A stretch of DNA of 64,000 bases from Cephalotus follicularis (lineage: Eukaryota; Streptophyta; Magnoliopsida; Oxalidales; Cephalotaceae). The notes beneath the pieces are model-generated. The model had not been told where the DNA came from, ran no database searches, and was given only the letters and a program-made list of their open reading frames with translations. Every line of letters starts with the position of its first letter. Position 1 is the stretch's first letter. The position numbers and the translations under genes were made by a program. The stretch is taken from NCBI GenBank assembly GCA_001972305.1, contig BDDD01000043.1, forward strand, positions 235,717 through 299,716, written 5' to 3'. This document shows positions 35,376 through 48,672 of the stretch, in pieces.

Positions 35376-38320
35376 CAAAACTAATCATCATATTGAGTTC
35401 CAAACTGAAACCAAATACCAAAGTATGCGCCAAGCCATGCAGGTGACGACATATTAAAGCCAAACTTACACATACACGGGACCATCGGCATCCACGTGTA
35501 TAACAGAATAATGTGTATGGCATGGACACAACCAATTCCCAAATTTATCAAAACTTATAACCTAGGGTCAAAAATCACACCCACGTGATAACAAAATGGT
35601 CAACTCCTCTACATAGGAGAACTGAAGGAGACGCTATGGACTAATCACACCGTCACGGATTGTATCATGTCTCCATGCCAATAGCACATGACTGTAATAC
35701 CCTCATAGGTGGTTATAACTTAGTATATCAAATTTGCAAATACTAATTTTGTTTTGAAAATCATTTTGATCAAAATAGGGATTTCAATCCAAACCAATAG
35801 TTATCAAATCCTTGAAAACAAAATTTAATAATGAACACTTAATTACTGATATAAAAACAAATCCATTTCACCGTAACATGGCGTTCAAATATCAAAATAG
35901 ATATATATATCAAACATATCATAATATGAACCAAATTGAACCAAAAGGATTTCATGAAAAGAAATCAGAAAAAGGGTAACCATACTCAATAATTATCAAA
36001 TCTCAAAATCCCAATTAATTTGACAAAAATAAGTAACTGATGGTATTCAAAATCAAATAATCTCGTACCAAGAGGATCACAAAAGAAGAATGAAAATCCT
36101 TACCCAAGAATAACTCAATTCCGAACAAGATTTACTATTATAAAGACGGTTACGAAAGGAACACCAATAATAATATTCATATTTCATACCTCAAACATAC
36201 TAACAATATTCTTCATATTTTCATATTCGAATGAATCTTAGATCTCAACATATTTATTCATAAAGCATAAATAAAAATCATTGATTCCAAGTAAAATCTT
36301 TAAGTCACCAATTTATCACCATACATAGTCTCCGAGACTCAACCATATATATCTCTTATAAACATCAATTGATTTGCAAGTTTTCATTATTTGGATTACC
36401 TCAAATATCAACCATTGTCACTCCTTAATACTTATCAGTTTATAAACTCCTCTAGTACATATTGAATTATTCTGACATTGTGACATCCGTGTCCTAGTAG
36501 TCTGTGTCTGTGAGCCTACGTGGCCTTCTATCTGTCTGTCTAGCTGTTAGTCTGTTTTTCTAGCTTTCATGGCATATGCATCACGACATTAATAAATGTT
36601 TATGATTTTATTCTGATGGTTTTTCTGCATAACAAATTTAATTTCTTTACTGTAAATTAAATGATGTTTTACTGAAATGACTGCTGAATTCGAGAAATAT
36701 GCCAAATGGCATGTCCTAAACATCTAATTTCTGTTTGTATCGGTTAAATTCTGGGCAAAACTCAGTCCATTTTGGCTAAATATATGTGAAATGCCCATTT
36801 TTTTCTTATTTTTGTGATTTCTCTCTCCTCTCTCCCATTCTCTCTCTCTCTCTGCTCCTGCCGCCAGCGTCATTGCTAAAACGTCGCATGCGAAGGCACC
36901 TGCGGGACCGCCTTTGTCTCCCAAGCAAGCCGCACCCCACCACCGCGTCGGAGAACAGCCCCTGCGCGCGCCACGAGCTCTTTTCTCTCCGCCTTTGTTT
37001 TGCGTTGATCCGCCGTCTTCGGTGACCGTCACGGCAAGGCGAGCCCAAATCTGGCATCCTGGCGTCAAGGCGAGTCAAACGCGACAGACCGCGACCCATG
37101 AAGACGCTGGCAACACAGATCGACGGCGAAGTCAGCCGCGGTCAAACGGTCTCATTCCGACCAGATGCTGGCGGCGCCGTGACCAACGCACCTCAGATCC
37201 GTGATCTCCGTCCTCCAGCGCGCCAGATCTGACCTCCCCGCCTATCTGATCACCGCGCGTGGCTGACACTCGTCGGTCAGCGGTGGCGAGTGTGCCCACC
37301 CGCCGGCAGCCTCTAGTAGCCCATTTCTGACAGCATTCTGACTCCGTTTTCCACATGGGTGTGATCCGTTCTGGTTCGGCCACGTGATTCTGGCTTCGTG
37401 CTCTGTTCCATCTGCTTTCGGTAAACTCTGAACTCTGCTCCTTTAATTCTGTTTTCCATTAAATTCTGTATTTCTGTATCTGTTCTGCAATATTAAGAAC
37501 TCGAATGGTTTATATGATTCGAAATTGGATAATCTGGACGACCACTTGGACTTGCTTTAATGATTTCAAAAGGGTGTTTAATTAAAGGTTTAAATAATGT
37601 TTTTAACAATCGGACTTCTGCTGCTGTTGACCGTATAGGTCGATTATAGTTTTCTGACATCTACACGCATTTCATTGCATAAAGCGTTTTATGTCATAGT
37701 ATGTGTTTGACTTCTGATAGTCTGTCTGTCTGTTGGCAGTGGATCCTACCTTTGATGTCACGCCCCAAACCGTGGGATAGGCCCCACGGTTCGACACGTG
37801 GCAATCCGTACAGTTATCATCATTATTAATCATAAAAATTTAAAACTTAAATAAAACACGAACATAATCGTTTATTTAATGTGTAGATATACAGACCCAG
37901 TTCAATACATCACAAATACTCTGCTATAAACCAGCAGAAGAAAAAAAATACATCATTTATTCTTTGAGAATCCAACCATAAAGCGTACTGCCGAGGGGGA
38001 GGAACTTACTGCACTCTTTATCCTTGCCGCTGCTGCGATGTGCCACCACTACCTGATCCTGTACCTGGCCCATTCAAAGGAATGGGTCATCAACCCTGAG
38101 GGTTGTGTAGGTTACCACATATACTGGCATATACCAGAGGAACAAACAATACAAGCAGAGGAGAAAACCATAATAAATATGCATGCCTACCATGAATGCA
38201 GATCACAAACCATAACATAATCTTTATCATTCTTTATACTTGGACTGCTCTACTCAAACCATACATATCACATACGGAGGAGTCTAGTCCGGTCATCCTA
38301 TGGTTTGGTCAGTATATATG

Positions 38321-38560
38321 GTTCACCTTTAGGCTCACTAGCCCGCGGAATTCTCCTCCAGGTTCACCTGCTGAGCGGAATTCCCCCTTTGCTCACCTGC
38401 TCTGCGGTTCACCCTTTGGATCACCAGCTTTGGTGGAATTCACCCTTAGGTTCACCATTGGCGGATTCGCCCGAGGATCACCTGCCTTGTAGTATTCACC
38501 CATTGGGTTCACCTGCTCGGCGGAATTCTCCCCAATTGAGCTCACCTGCCAGGGATCATC
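38321..38560. repeat. 29-bp minisatellite in solo LTR
   Basis: Imperfect units of the type GGTTCACCTGCTCGGCGGAA recur at 38333, 38362, 38391, 38419, 38450, 38476, 38507 and 38540. Confidence 0.8.
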
Positions 38561-38639
38561 CCTATATTTCTTTTACTATTTTTTATTCCACTTATCATAT
38601 TTATTTCCTTTCCTTTAATATGTCTTGGGTGTATTGACT

Positions 38640-39620
38640 TGCATGAAACTTCCCATGCACAACTCACATTTAAAATTCATGCTTGGCTCTTCATCATGCA
38701 AGTGGCATATGCATGGGACATACAAAGTGCATCCTCCCTTCATCATCTCCTACCCGGACGCATGCATTTATCTATTATATTTTCTTTTCCTTGTAATTGC
38801 ATGTAGGAGACACATATACGTGGGCACTGTTTGGGCATGCACCACACGAAGGACACATGCATGCACACTGTGCATTGTCTTCCCTTCTTGGCGTACGACA
38901 ACACAACACTATAGGAGGCAGCGCACCCGTGAGCAATGCACGTATGGCATGCACATTCAGTTTGGCTGAGAGGTGGGCTTACTCCTTGGCACCTCTGCAC
39001 TTCCCAGGGAAGGATTTAGGCATGGCCGAGAAGAGCCATAAGGTACACATAACAGAGGAAGGTTCCTCGGGCGCATGCTCTTCAGAAAGCTCGACGTCAT
39101 GGCAGAGGAAGCCATGGTCGTTTCCTCGGGTACAAAGCAGCTCGGGCATAGGTGCTTGGCCTTATGCCATGCTCGGGCATGGATGATAGAGCTCGGCTCT
39201 TGTGCTCCTGGGCGCCGTGGTAGCTCGACAGAGCATAGAAGCTCGGCGCCTCAGCCATGGCATCTCGGGCGTTGTGCAATGGAGCTCAGCATGGCAGCTC
39301 GGGCATGGACAGTGGAGCTCAGCACTGTTGTTCAGCCATGGCAGCTTGGGCATCCACCGTGGCAGCTCGGGCGTCCACCATGGCAGCTCGGGAGCTCGTC
39401 CCTGGTGCTCGGGCGCTCGTCCCTGGCGCTCGGGCACTCGTCCATTTATGCATCCTCAGCACCCTGCATGAAAAGCCTGGCGCCATGGGAGCTCTGGTAT
39501 TTCCATGGCTCAACACCATGACAGCCTGGACACAGGCAATGGGGCTCAGGTGCGGGGCTCAAGCATAGCTTAGAGCTCAGCACATCACCACGCTTGGATG
39601 CATAACCACGAGGACCCAAA
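38640..39620. repeat. GC-rich GCATG/CTCGG block in solo LTR
   Basis: Degenerate repeats such as CATGGCAGCTCGGGCAT and GCTCGGGC, densest at 39180-39450. Overlapping open frames up to about 150 codons occur in all phases but are by-products of the repeat. It corresponds to 13190-14660. Confidence 0.75.
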
Positions 39621-42600
39621 CTTCTCCTCAACATCTCTGCAACGTACTATTTGGCAACAGTAACGCACGAATGGGGAGAGGGGAATGGTCATGTGCAGCG
39701 CACACCTGTTCCTTAAATATCCTTCCCAGCTCAGCACTCATATATGTATAAATTCTACTTATAACTAATAACACATATATACACGCAACAACAATAATAC
39801 ACACAATAATTAACATAGTCAATCAGAGTAGCACACACGCACACAGCTGGTAGGCACTCGAATATGGAGTAACCTACCTGGAAGGTGGTTGAAAACGGAG
39901 ATACTTCCTTCCTCTTGAATTCTGGATTTTCTTCCAACAGGGGTCTGCGACACGCCTTTAGCCTCGCCAATTTCTTCTTCCTTGCACATCCTTGCTCCCA
40001 AAGGGATGGGTAGTTATACAAGAGAAAGTGCAAGGGGCATGGGGCTCCATGAACATCACCCATTTGTCTCCTTCCTCCCACTCTCTCATTCTTCCGAATT
40101 CTCTGGATAAATGGTGTGCAAGAAATGGCCAAAGTGTGTCTCACAGGCCTCATTCTCCTTTTATAAAAGCAAAAGAAGCATCCAGAATTCTTGAGATAAT
40201 TCTTATGAGTGCAGTTCTTTTTTACTGGGCTTGGGCCAGCCTCCTCTCACTTGGACCAAATTAGACTTTCTACAATAAAGTCCAAAAATCCAATTATACC
40301 ATTAAATCCAACCCAAGGAGAAAAACATATTCTCTTTAGCCCAAGTTCACAAATTATATTCCATTAAGGCCCAAATAAATACATCATAAAATTTGGGTCC
40401 AGCCCAAAAGGTGGAAAAATAATTACAAAGCTCAATAATAATATTTTATAATATTTAGGGCTCTTACATTTGAGGTCGACCATGGAGGCGACCCGTCGTG
40501 GGACTTGCTAATCTGTTCTGTGAGTGGAATGTTTTTCTTTAACCTTTTTACTCTGAAGTTCTTTTAAATGATTTGAATGTTTGAACTTATTTATTTTCAT
40601 ATCCAAATGAATTTTGATTTAGTCTGTTTCTAAAATATGTTTAAGTTTTAATGTCTGAAACTTTCTTTTAATGTTTAAGTTTTAATGTCTGAAACTTTCT
40701 TTTAATGTTTTCAAATGCTCGCATGATGATAGTTATAGTATGACGCTATTTTCGGTTATATCTGTATTTGATAAGAAAATGAATTCTGTATCTGTTTAAA
40801 TCTGTTTAAAGTTTGTTTTGAGGAATTAGAGATTCTGTATTCTGAAATCTATTAAATATGTTTAGATGCATGGTGATCTCGGTATTGTATTGGTTACTTA
40901 TCTGATGCCCATGAGAGGCACTGTCTGCACGTGTATGACTTTCTGTTTTGATGCTTTGATACGAAGGTATCATTGCCTTTCTGTTCTGCTGGACGTTCAG
41001 CTCGACGGGGCCCAGACGCCAACCTTACCTAGTAAACCCATTGCATATTTATATATTTAATATGTTTAAACTCTGTTAACTATTAAATATATCTGAGTTT
41101 TCTGCTGATTTATCTGTTAAGATAAAGATCTGACTTTTTTTGCTGACTCGGTTAAACTTATTTTATAATCTGTTTTATAAATCAGGTTTTGGATTTTTAA
41201 TATGTTCTTCTGATATTCTGTTAAAGATGTTTTAACCTATTTTAATAAATTAGAATTCTGATTTTCTTTTTGTTTCTGAACCTCTATTTAAGTTTGTTGT
41301 ATACTTCTGATTGTATCATTTCTGTAAAAATATGTTTTATTGCAAGCAAAAACTATGTCCGAGTCTTTTGTTCCATCTCACTAGTTCTGTGGACTAACCC
41401 CTCTCTTTTTTTTTTTTTTAGTTCTGACAGGTTAGTCTGCTGAGTTCTGTCAGCTGGAGTTTATCTGTCTGCTGAGGTGAGACCATAAGGGCATGCCTAC
41501 CAGAGTTAACACATGCATATCATTCACAATATTAGCATTTAAATTTCTGCATTACTTATATTTTTAGATAAATGTTTTTATGTTTTGGTTTGATTTAGAA
41601 GGGTTGAGCCCTATTTTTTATTTATGTTTTAATAATATGGTTGAGGTGGAGCCCAACCCATACTTTTTTTCTGCTTTAAATTGTGGTCTGCTTAGGGCTG
41701 AGCCCATTTTATAAACTGTTGATTTCCTCCTTCGGGAGTGTGGTTGCTGAGGGCTGCTGAGCCCATATTATAAACCGTGTTTTTCTTTACAGGGGGTATA
41801 GTCCGATAAACGGATATTACATGCCCGATTTTCGTAAAAATTTAAGAGTTAGAATTATTTTCAAGTTTTTCAAGAAACTTTTCTGTTTATTTAATGTTTT
41901 GAAGACATTCTCTGTTTAAAAATGTATTTCTGAAATCTCTGATCTGCTGAACATACGAGGTGAGTCTCTAATGGGAAGCTTGGCCTCGTAGTGGGCGCGA
42001 CGGATTTCAGCTGGGCTGGGTCCGGGCGTGTCAAGTAACATAATCAAATACCCAAAGTACTCAAAATCAAGATCTTATTAATCAAATTAGTGCATAAGAT
42101 TATATCAATCAATCTCTTAGCATTAATTTAAACTTGATCTTTATGAGCTCATATAACCTCAATAACTCTCATATAAAATAATAGATCGAATCCTCAAATT
42201 ATTGTAATTTTGTTTAAGGATACTTTCACTTGAAAATTCACAATACCTATTGCTTATTAACACTTTTTATTGCCTATCTCCAAACTGTAGTCCACTATAA
42301 AATATTTCAATATAAAAATATTATCCACCATATAAATCCTTATTGAATAACCTTAATGCAAATATAATCAATAAGCTATAACTTATATAGTTATCGATAC
42401 GATATTTTACGCAAACCACTTATACATCCATAAACCAATATCATAAATTCTCAAATATTCAATTTACCATTGATTTAATTCTACAACAACCTTAAATGGA
42501 CTAAATCAAGAACACTTTAGAACGAAGATCCACACTCATAATAATCCGATTCCCAAAACTGAATTATTTCTACAAAAAGAAAAATGAGGAAATCAATAAA

Positions 42601-43212
42601 TCAAACCAATACCTTAACCAATAGGAATAATTACCCAAGGATCCAAAAAGCAAATATCAACTCAAATAATCACATCACCTCAAGAATACCCAAACATCAA
42701 ATCAGAGTTTACCTCACATAAATTTCAGATCAATGCATAACTGTCACACCCCGTTTCCACAAACTACCCGGAGGTCATGACAATTAACATATATCCAGCT
42801 TAACAAAATCAAGAAAAATTTAAAACTTTCCAATCACATAAGTTCTTGCGGAAACATTTAAATATAAGTTGAATTAAAGTAATGTAACATGCATCCTATA
42901 CTACATGTTACCAATTATCTAACAACATTACAACATAAACATCGTTAATTACCCTCAAACGGAGCATAAACTAATATCCATTAATACATTAACCAATTAA
43001 ACATTTTTCTCAAAGGAAAACAACTCTATCTTCTCTTTGGTTCTCCAAGCTTAAGCAATATCGATCCCACTGCATCAATATGCAATTGATAGGGTTAGCC
43101 GAATTCACTGGCTAAGTAAGAAAGATATAAAATCACTTTGGGATCAACGATAATAAATGTCATGAAATGAATGTATCGTGATGCAATACATAATATATAA
43201 CACAGTACATAT

Positions 43213-43222
43213 ATATGCATAT

Positions 43223-43258
<36 letters not shown>

Positions 43259-43271
43259 CTGTGTGTGTATA
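43213..43271. repeat. (AT)n/(GT)n microsatellite
   Basis: An impure AT run with ATAC units at its left and GTGTGT at its right end. Confidence 0.9.
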
Positions 43272-43807
43272 TATCAATATATGAGCAACCATGCCAAGTG
43301 ACTACATCAATACAATCCATCAATCATGTCACAAAGGACCAATCAATCCATCCGTACATATGAAGCGCATCGCCATCTCCTGGCACCGATGTCGTACTCC
43401 TACTTCAGCCCCGTCTCCGGCCCACTCGAAGCAGGTCAATCAATCCAATGTTACTCGCACTAAGGCCAAGTAACCAGTGTAGGTGTCCCTAGCCATCTCC
43501 ATCAGTAACAACCTCCATCATTGCGACTAACACGGCATCAATCCAAATCACAATCCAACAATCAATCCGTTTTCAAGCAGTTTATAAGTTATAAAATACT
43601 TGAAATAATACATCTATTCAAAATGTATAATCGGTCTTCAAACAGTGTTCAATCCTTTGAAACATAACATTTTCCATGTAAAATAATGATTTGTAATAAA
43701 ATCATGTATGCACTTTTTCTAAAATAATAAAATACTTTAGAATCAATAACAATCAATCAACAGTAATATGCAAGCAATCATATGCTCAAAATGCAAACAA
43801 ACCCCTT

Positions 43808-45140
43808 CCGGCGTCAACACCTAACCTGTAGGCATCAAATCGTTTATAGCAGTCCCTTAAGCATCAACGGTTATCTCTTTGGCGTCGACGCTTTACCCTT
43901 AAGAGTCGATGCTTCTCCTCTTGGCGTCGACGCTTCTCCTCTTGGCGTCGACGCTTTTAGCAGAACCCTTAGGCGTCAACACTTAACTCTTTGGGCATCA
44001 CGCTCTAAGGTAGGAACCTCAGGCGTCAACGCTTTACCTCTGGGCATCGATGCTTTAAGGTAGGAACCTTAAGCGTCAACACATAACCTCTTGCGTCAAC
44101 GTTTTAGCAGACCATTAAGCGTCAACGCTCTACCTTTTGGTGTCGATGTTTTAGCGTCTTCTTCCCCGCGTAACAGGCCAAGGCTTCGACGCTTTTCCTA
44201 TAAGTGTCGACGGTTCAGTGAACTAGAACAACATCTTTTCCATTGTAGAACACATCAATGTCTTAATACCAGGAATCAAGCACACAATGCATGCAACTCA
44301 ATCCATATTCATCCCAAATTACAACATGCATGACATGTTATCCATTCATAGCAACCACATCATTTGCACAGTCCACAAATCCACAAAATTTATGCATTTA
44401 ACCAAATGAGCATTCACTATAATTGAGCTCAAAATATAGTTATAAATTCCCTACCTCAGATTCCAAGTTAGGAGTCGTAGTCCACCTCTTCAAGATCACA
44501 GACCAGTGGCGTTAAAGCTTCCAAAGTCTAGTTTAGTGGTTCCAAAACCAGGTTCAACTCCAAGCTCGGTTTGCAATCTTCCAAGCTTTTATTCCGGTTC
44601 AAAAATGGAGAATATGATTTCTCTCTTTCTCCTCTCCTTTTCCCATTTTTCTCACTGTGTTCTTTCTCTTTTTCCGCTCTTCCTTCTTTTTTTTCTTTCT
44701 TATTTTCTGGGTGTCATTTTGAGGAGGAAGAAGAGAGTTTATGGTGCGTTTCTCTCTCTCTTCCCCTCACCCGTATGGCTCACAGGTGTCTTACTCTCTC
44801 TTCCAGCCGGCCTGCATGGCGCACACATGGCTCTTTCTTTATTTCCTTCGGCCTCATGACGCACATGTGTCAATCTCTTCCTTTTCTGTAGTTGCAGGCC
44901 TGAAGAAAATGGCAGACACTTAACATGTTAGTGCTGTCAGACTTTCTAAGCATCGACGGTTATCTCTTTGGCATCGATGCTTTAGGGCAAGAACCCTTAA
45001 GCGTAGCATTTTACATTTTGGCACCAATATCTTGTCTCTTTAGCATCAACGCTCTAAGGCAAGGAGCCTTAAGCGTCGGCGCTTTGTCTCTTGGCGTCGA
45101 CGCTTTAGGCAGGAGCCTTAGGCTTCAACGCTTTAAGCGC
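43808..45140. repeat. GTCGAC palindrome array B
   Basis: Two blocks (43808-44215 and 44947-45140) with more than twenty copies or near-copies of GGCGTCGACGCTTTA, often about 24-35 bp apart and joined by CTCCTCTT or TTACCTCT linkers. Perfect GCGTCGACGC copies occur near 43882, 43925, 43947 and 45095. Variants are GCGTCAACGC, GCATCGATGC and similar. Confidence 0.85.
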
Positions 45141-46831
45141 CCCTTTTCTTTCCGCATTTTCAATTCATCACAACATTCTCTAACACTCTTTACTCAAGAT
45201 TCAACATTACGAGTTGGAAATCTATAATCTTCATTAATTCATCATATAATTACAATGGGAATTACAACAATACACTGAATGAAAATTCAGGACATTACAA
45301 TAACCCATTTGAATTAGACTTAAGAAAATCCCAAATCAAAGTATCAAAAAGAAATTCATGTCCCATAAATATATCAAAATCACAAATTTAGGAGTATGGA
45401 AATCAAATAACTATTATAGAAATTCAAATAATCACATTCCATCATAGATGTTCATTTATCAAAATCAAATTTATTTCGAATAGCTCTCAAACCGATATAT
45501 ATAAATCCAAACTTAATTAATTCATAGGCTCACACAAGAACAAATCAAAATAAATGAAATACAAACCGATTTAATTCCACAATAATATCAAGAGAAGAAA
45601 ATCAAGACTATTTGAGAATGAAAATCAGTACCAAAATAATTACGAAAGAATGAAGTAAATCTGTACATTCAACAAATAGCAAGACTAAATTAAATCCAAA
45701 AGAAGCATAAGGAAGGGAAATCAAGAACCTGAAAGATTCACGAAACAATAAAATAGCAAAACTGAATTACATCCAAAAAGATTAGATGGGAAAAGAAATC
45801 AAGAACAAGAATCCGTACCTTAATTAATCGAAATAATTATGCCTAAAAGGAGACCGATTAATATTTTCCAGATCTCCCTAACCCTCACCACTATGATCAA
45901 GTAACACTAACGCTACAAATACCTTAAAAAAATAAACTGATTTGTGTCTTGATTGATGATAGGTTTTGGACAAATTAAAACAATAAAGTTTAAGGAAATT
46001 TTCGGATCTGAAAACGGTTTAATTAGCAATAATTCAAAACATGAAAGTTGTAGAGTACAAGAATGAGGTTTTCAAAATAGTAAACCTTACAATTTTCTGA
46101 CCATAATTGAAGCCTGGATAATTTTTCAAAAGTTCGCGCCGCTATTCTCGTAAGAAACAGTCCAGTTTTAAAAACACGCATTTGACACCAAGAAAACAAC
46201 ATATTTTGCAAGAACTTAAAACATAAAAGTTGCAGATAATTGTTTTTGCTTTTCAGAAATATAAAATTCGTAATTTTTGGACATCAAACGAAAAAGATAT
46301 GAGTTTTTAAAATTTATTGTAACATGGGAATTCTAAAAACGAGATACGATAGACGATTTCAAAAATAAACGATAGATTCAACAATAACGGACTAACACAA
46401 TCAATTAATCCATGTAATTGAATACTATAAAACATGGATTCAAGATATCATGATTCAATTCACACTTGCATATAATAATATCGAATTAATTATCAAAGAA
46501 AAGATTCGAGAATGAGAAAATGGTCAGAAAGAACACTCACCTTAATTTCGATAATTATAACTCAAAAATTGGTTTGTTAGAATAAAAAAGGGGAGGCACA
46601 ATTCTCTTCCAAATGTGGTGTGAAAATTGAGGAAAAATGAGTTTGAGATTTTATTTATACAAAAAGGGAGCATAAGTATTTGAATTTGAGTAGAATTAGG
46701 TATTTGTAAGCTTGTAGGGTTTTATTAAATATTATTAACTTCCTAATAAAACCTAATAATAATATTAATAATTATTATTATTATAACCAACAAATCTCAC
46801 TAAGTAATAAATAAATATACAAGGTATTATA

Positions 46832-48667
46832 TAGTCTGTAACTCCGATCACTTTTCTAGTTTTTTACATATCTCATAGATTGATGAAGACAAACTTTGAA
46901 TTATCAATTATTATGTTGATCAAGGACATAGATTATTGCATCAACCCATTTTGTTAAGGGAGTCCAAAGAGAATTTAATTGTAAGACACAATATGCATGT
47001 AAATTAACTATACAAACTATGGTTATTAGCTTCCTGTCAGTACTATCTATTTATCTATCTTTTCTAAGTTATTAGTCTTGGGAAACTTTAACTTTTGCAA
47101 TCATTAGTCACAATATCCAACTCTCTGATTTTAATTCCCCTGCCATTCTTGCTTTTTCTACCTGATGACTGGTTTGAATATGGTAATGGTTTTAATTAAA
47201 CAAATATTGACAAATTAAGGTTCATTTGCATTTAACTTTAGTTCTCTTTAGGTGTGTCATTTACCTATATCATCTGTTATGCTTCATTTTCATATTCAAT
47301 GAGTGGGGTCGTGGTTTATGGATCACTTAGGCTCATAAGTATCCTAAATATAGTGTTGAAATGACTGCTGAACATTCTGTAGTATATTTTGTTATCTTAC
47401 CACGGCCAATCATCATACCCTTTCAGGTGGTGTTGCTTTTTAGGTTAACGCATGGTGAGATTAGAACAGGAAGAGGATATATAGTGGTATCTTTATCCCA
47501 TGCATCTTTAGCCTCTTTTTTATATCCCTTCTTTATCAACCAAACTATTAATATATAATGTAATTTGTCCCTTAAAAATCCCATTTCTTGACTGCTGGCC
47601 TAATTTATTAGATCCCACACATAGAGACATGTTTGGCATCTTTCAGTGAATGTGGTGGCCAACCTTTCTCCTCTCTTGCCATCTGATTTGCATTAATGGC
47701 TTATATCTGCCTCCACTTCTTAGCATTTAGCACACCCCCTTTGGTCACATCATGCATGTGGCAGATTAACTCTAATATCTTTCTGTTCCTTTCAAGGTGA
47801 TTTTATAGGGTGTAGATGTTGATAAGCATTAATCTTTGCCCAAAAAAGTGGAAAACTTTCCATATTGGCTATTACTGGTAAATTTTGCCAGAGCACTGAA
47901 GTTGTGGGTATATCCCATTCCAGCCCAGTTTATCCTTGTCCCCCAACTTATAAGAGTTTGGCCTTTTAAGTTTTTAAAGTTTTACTTTAACGAACGTAAT
48001 TTCAAAACGACTATCGTTTTAGCTTTTAATTTAAGAGCTTCCTAACGGTACGTTGATGGATACGCGAAATTGAAATTATAGAGGTTCAATTGAATTTTTT
48101 CAAATTTGGGACGCTATAAAAATCACTCAAATAAGTTAGGGGCAAAAATAAAAATTTTCCTTTTATTATTATACCCAATATACATATTATCTTTGTTTTA
48201 ATTTTGATATATTATACTCACTAAATAAATAGTAATAAAGCACACAAAAAAAAACACATTTATTAACAATAATAAATAAGAAAATGAAAATTATTAGTAA
48301 AATGTTTTCAATAAAATTTAATAACAAATTACTTGTTTAATAAAATGTAAATAACAACAAAAAAAAAGTAAATAACAATGAATAAGATAACGAGCAATGA
48401 AAGGTTGTTACATGTACGATTGATTGAGAAGTTGTTACTTGCATAACTCATTTTTCAGCATGCACATGTATTATACATGAAAAATTTTGTTTTTCGCATT
48501 TCTAACGGTAGTTTTTAGAACTCTAATTTTTGTCATATTTTTTTTATAAAAAATAATTCTATATTTTTGTTCTATTAACAAATTTTTTTCATATTTATTT
48601 GTTCAATTTTTACGCTTCTAAATAAATTGAGCTTAACTTTCTATTTTATAAATTTACTTCAATCTAT
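46832..48667. other. Intergenic DNA left of E2
   Basis: About 1.8 kb of AT-rich sequence without a recognisable gene. It contains the possible MITE at 47929-48154. Confidence 0.5.
47929..48154. mobile_element. Possible MITE
   Basis: The left end (TTTATCCTTGTCCCCCAACT and on) and the reverse complement of the right end (TTTATTTTTGCCCCTAACTT and on) form diverged inverted repeats of about 28 bp around roughly 170 bp of AT-rich DNA. No clear target duplication. Confidence 0.35.
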
Positions 48668-48672
48668 ATTAA

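Larger units (their letters stand above)
37756..40468 (-). mobile_element. Solo LTR, chromovirus-like (2713 bp)
   Basis: It starts TGTCACGCCCC and ends CTCTTACA on the plus strand, with perfect duplications TTTGA (37751-37755 and 40469-40473). On the minus strand it begins TGTAAGAGCCC, and a TATA box (TTTATAAAAGG, about 40158-40168) lies about 300 bp in. Its order (terminal part, minisatellite, GC-rich block, TATA) mirrors the LTR at 12060-15352. No internal region is present. Confidence 0.93.
36479..42033 (+). mobile_element. Plus-oriented LTR, split by a solo LTR
   Basis: It starts TGTGACATCCG and ends GGGCGTGTCA, the usual ends of chromovirus-type LTRs in plus orientation. Removing the solo LTR at 37756-40468 leaves about 2.8 kb without pol domains, so it is probably itself a solo LTR. 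A GC-rich block lies at 36840-37380. The bases beside the ends (GACAT and AGTAA) do not match, so the call rests on the ends only. Confidence 0.55.
42742..45299 (-). mobile_element. Solo LTR carrying the palindrome array (2558 bp)
   Basis: It starts TGTCACACCCCG and ends GGACATTACA, with perfect duplications ATAAC (42737-42741 and 45300-45304). On the minus strand it starts TGTAATGTCC. No internal region is present. It lies inside the LTR at 34738-46831. Confidence 0.93.
34738..46831 (-). mobile_element. Probable long LTR (minus), host of nested LTRs
   Basis: The left end TGTAACACCGC and right end GGTATTATA (expected TTACA, one change) are those of a minus-oriented chromovirus-type LTR. A minus-strand TATA box (GTATAAATAAA, 46650-46661) lies about 175 bp inside the right end. 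Without the nested insertions the sequence is about 4 kb, AT-rich, with no coding domain. No flanking duplication was found (CGAGG against TAGTC), so the limits or a later deletion are uncertain. Confidence 0.5.

Noticed and set aside
35332-35535. Frame with a YIYIYI tail
   Set aside because: Translation of the (TA)n microsatellite.
36724-37383. GC-rich frames rich in Arg, possible gene
   Set aside because: They lie in an LTR (36479-42033), on both strands, with no consistent start or splice context.
38743-39634. Open frames up to 148 codons on both strands
   Set aside because: Same GC-rich LTR repeat; the translated repeats (for example GSSGVHHGSSGA) change with frame and show no family features.
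42742-45299. A gene with CT-rich leader around 44500-44920
   Set aside because: The region is bounded exactly by LTR ends and ATAAC duplications. Frames there are Leu/Ser/Phe-rich translations of CT runs.
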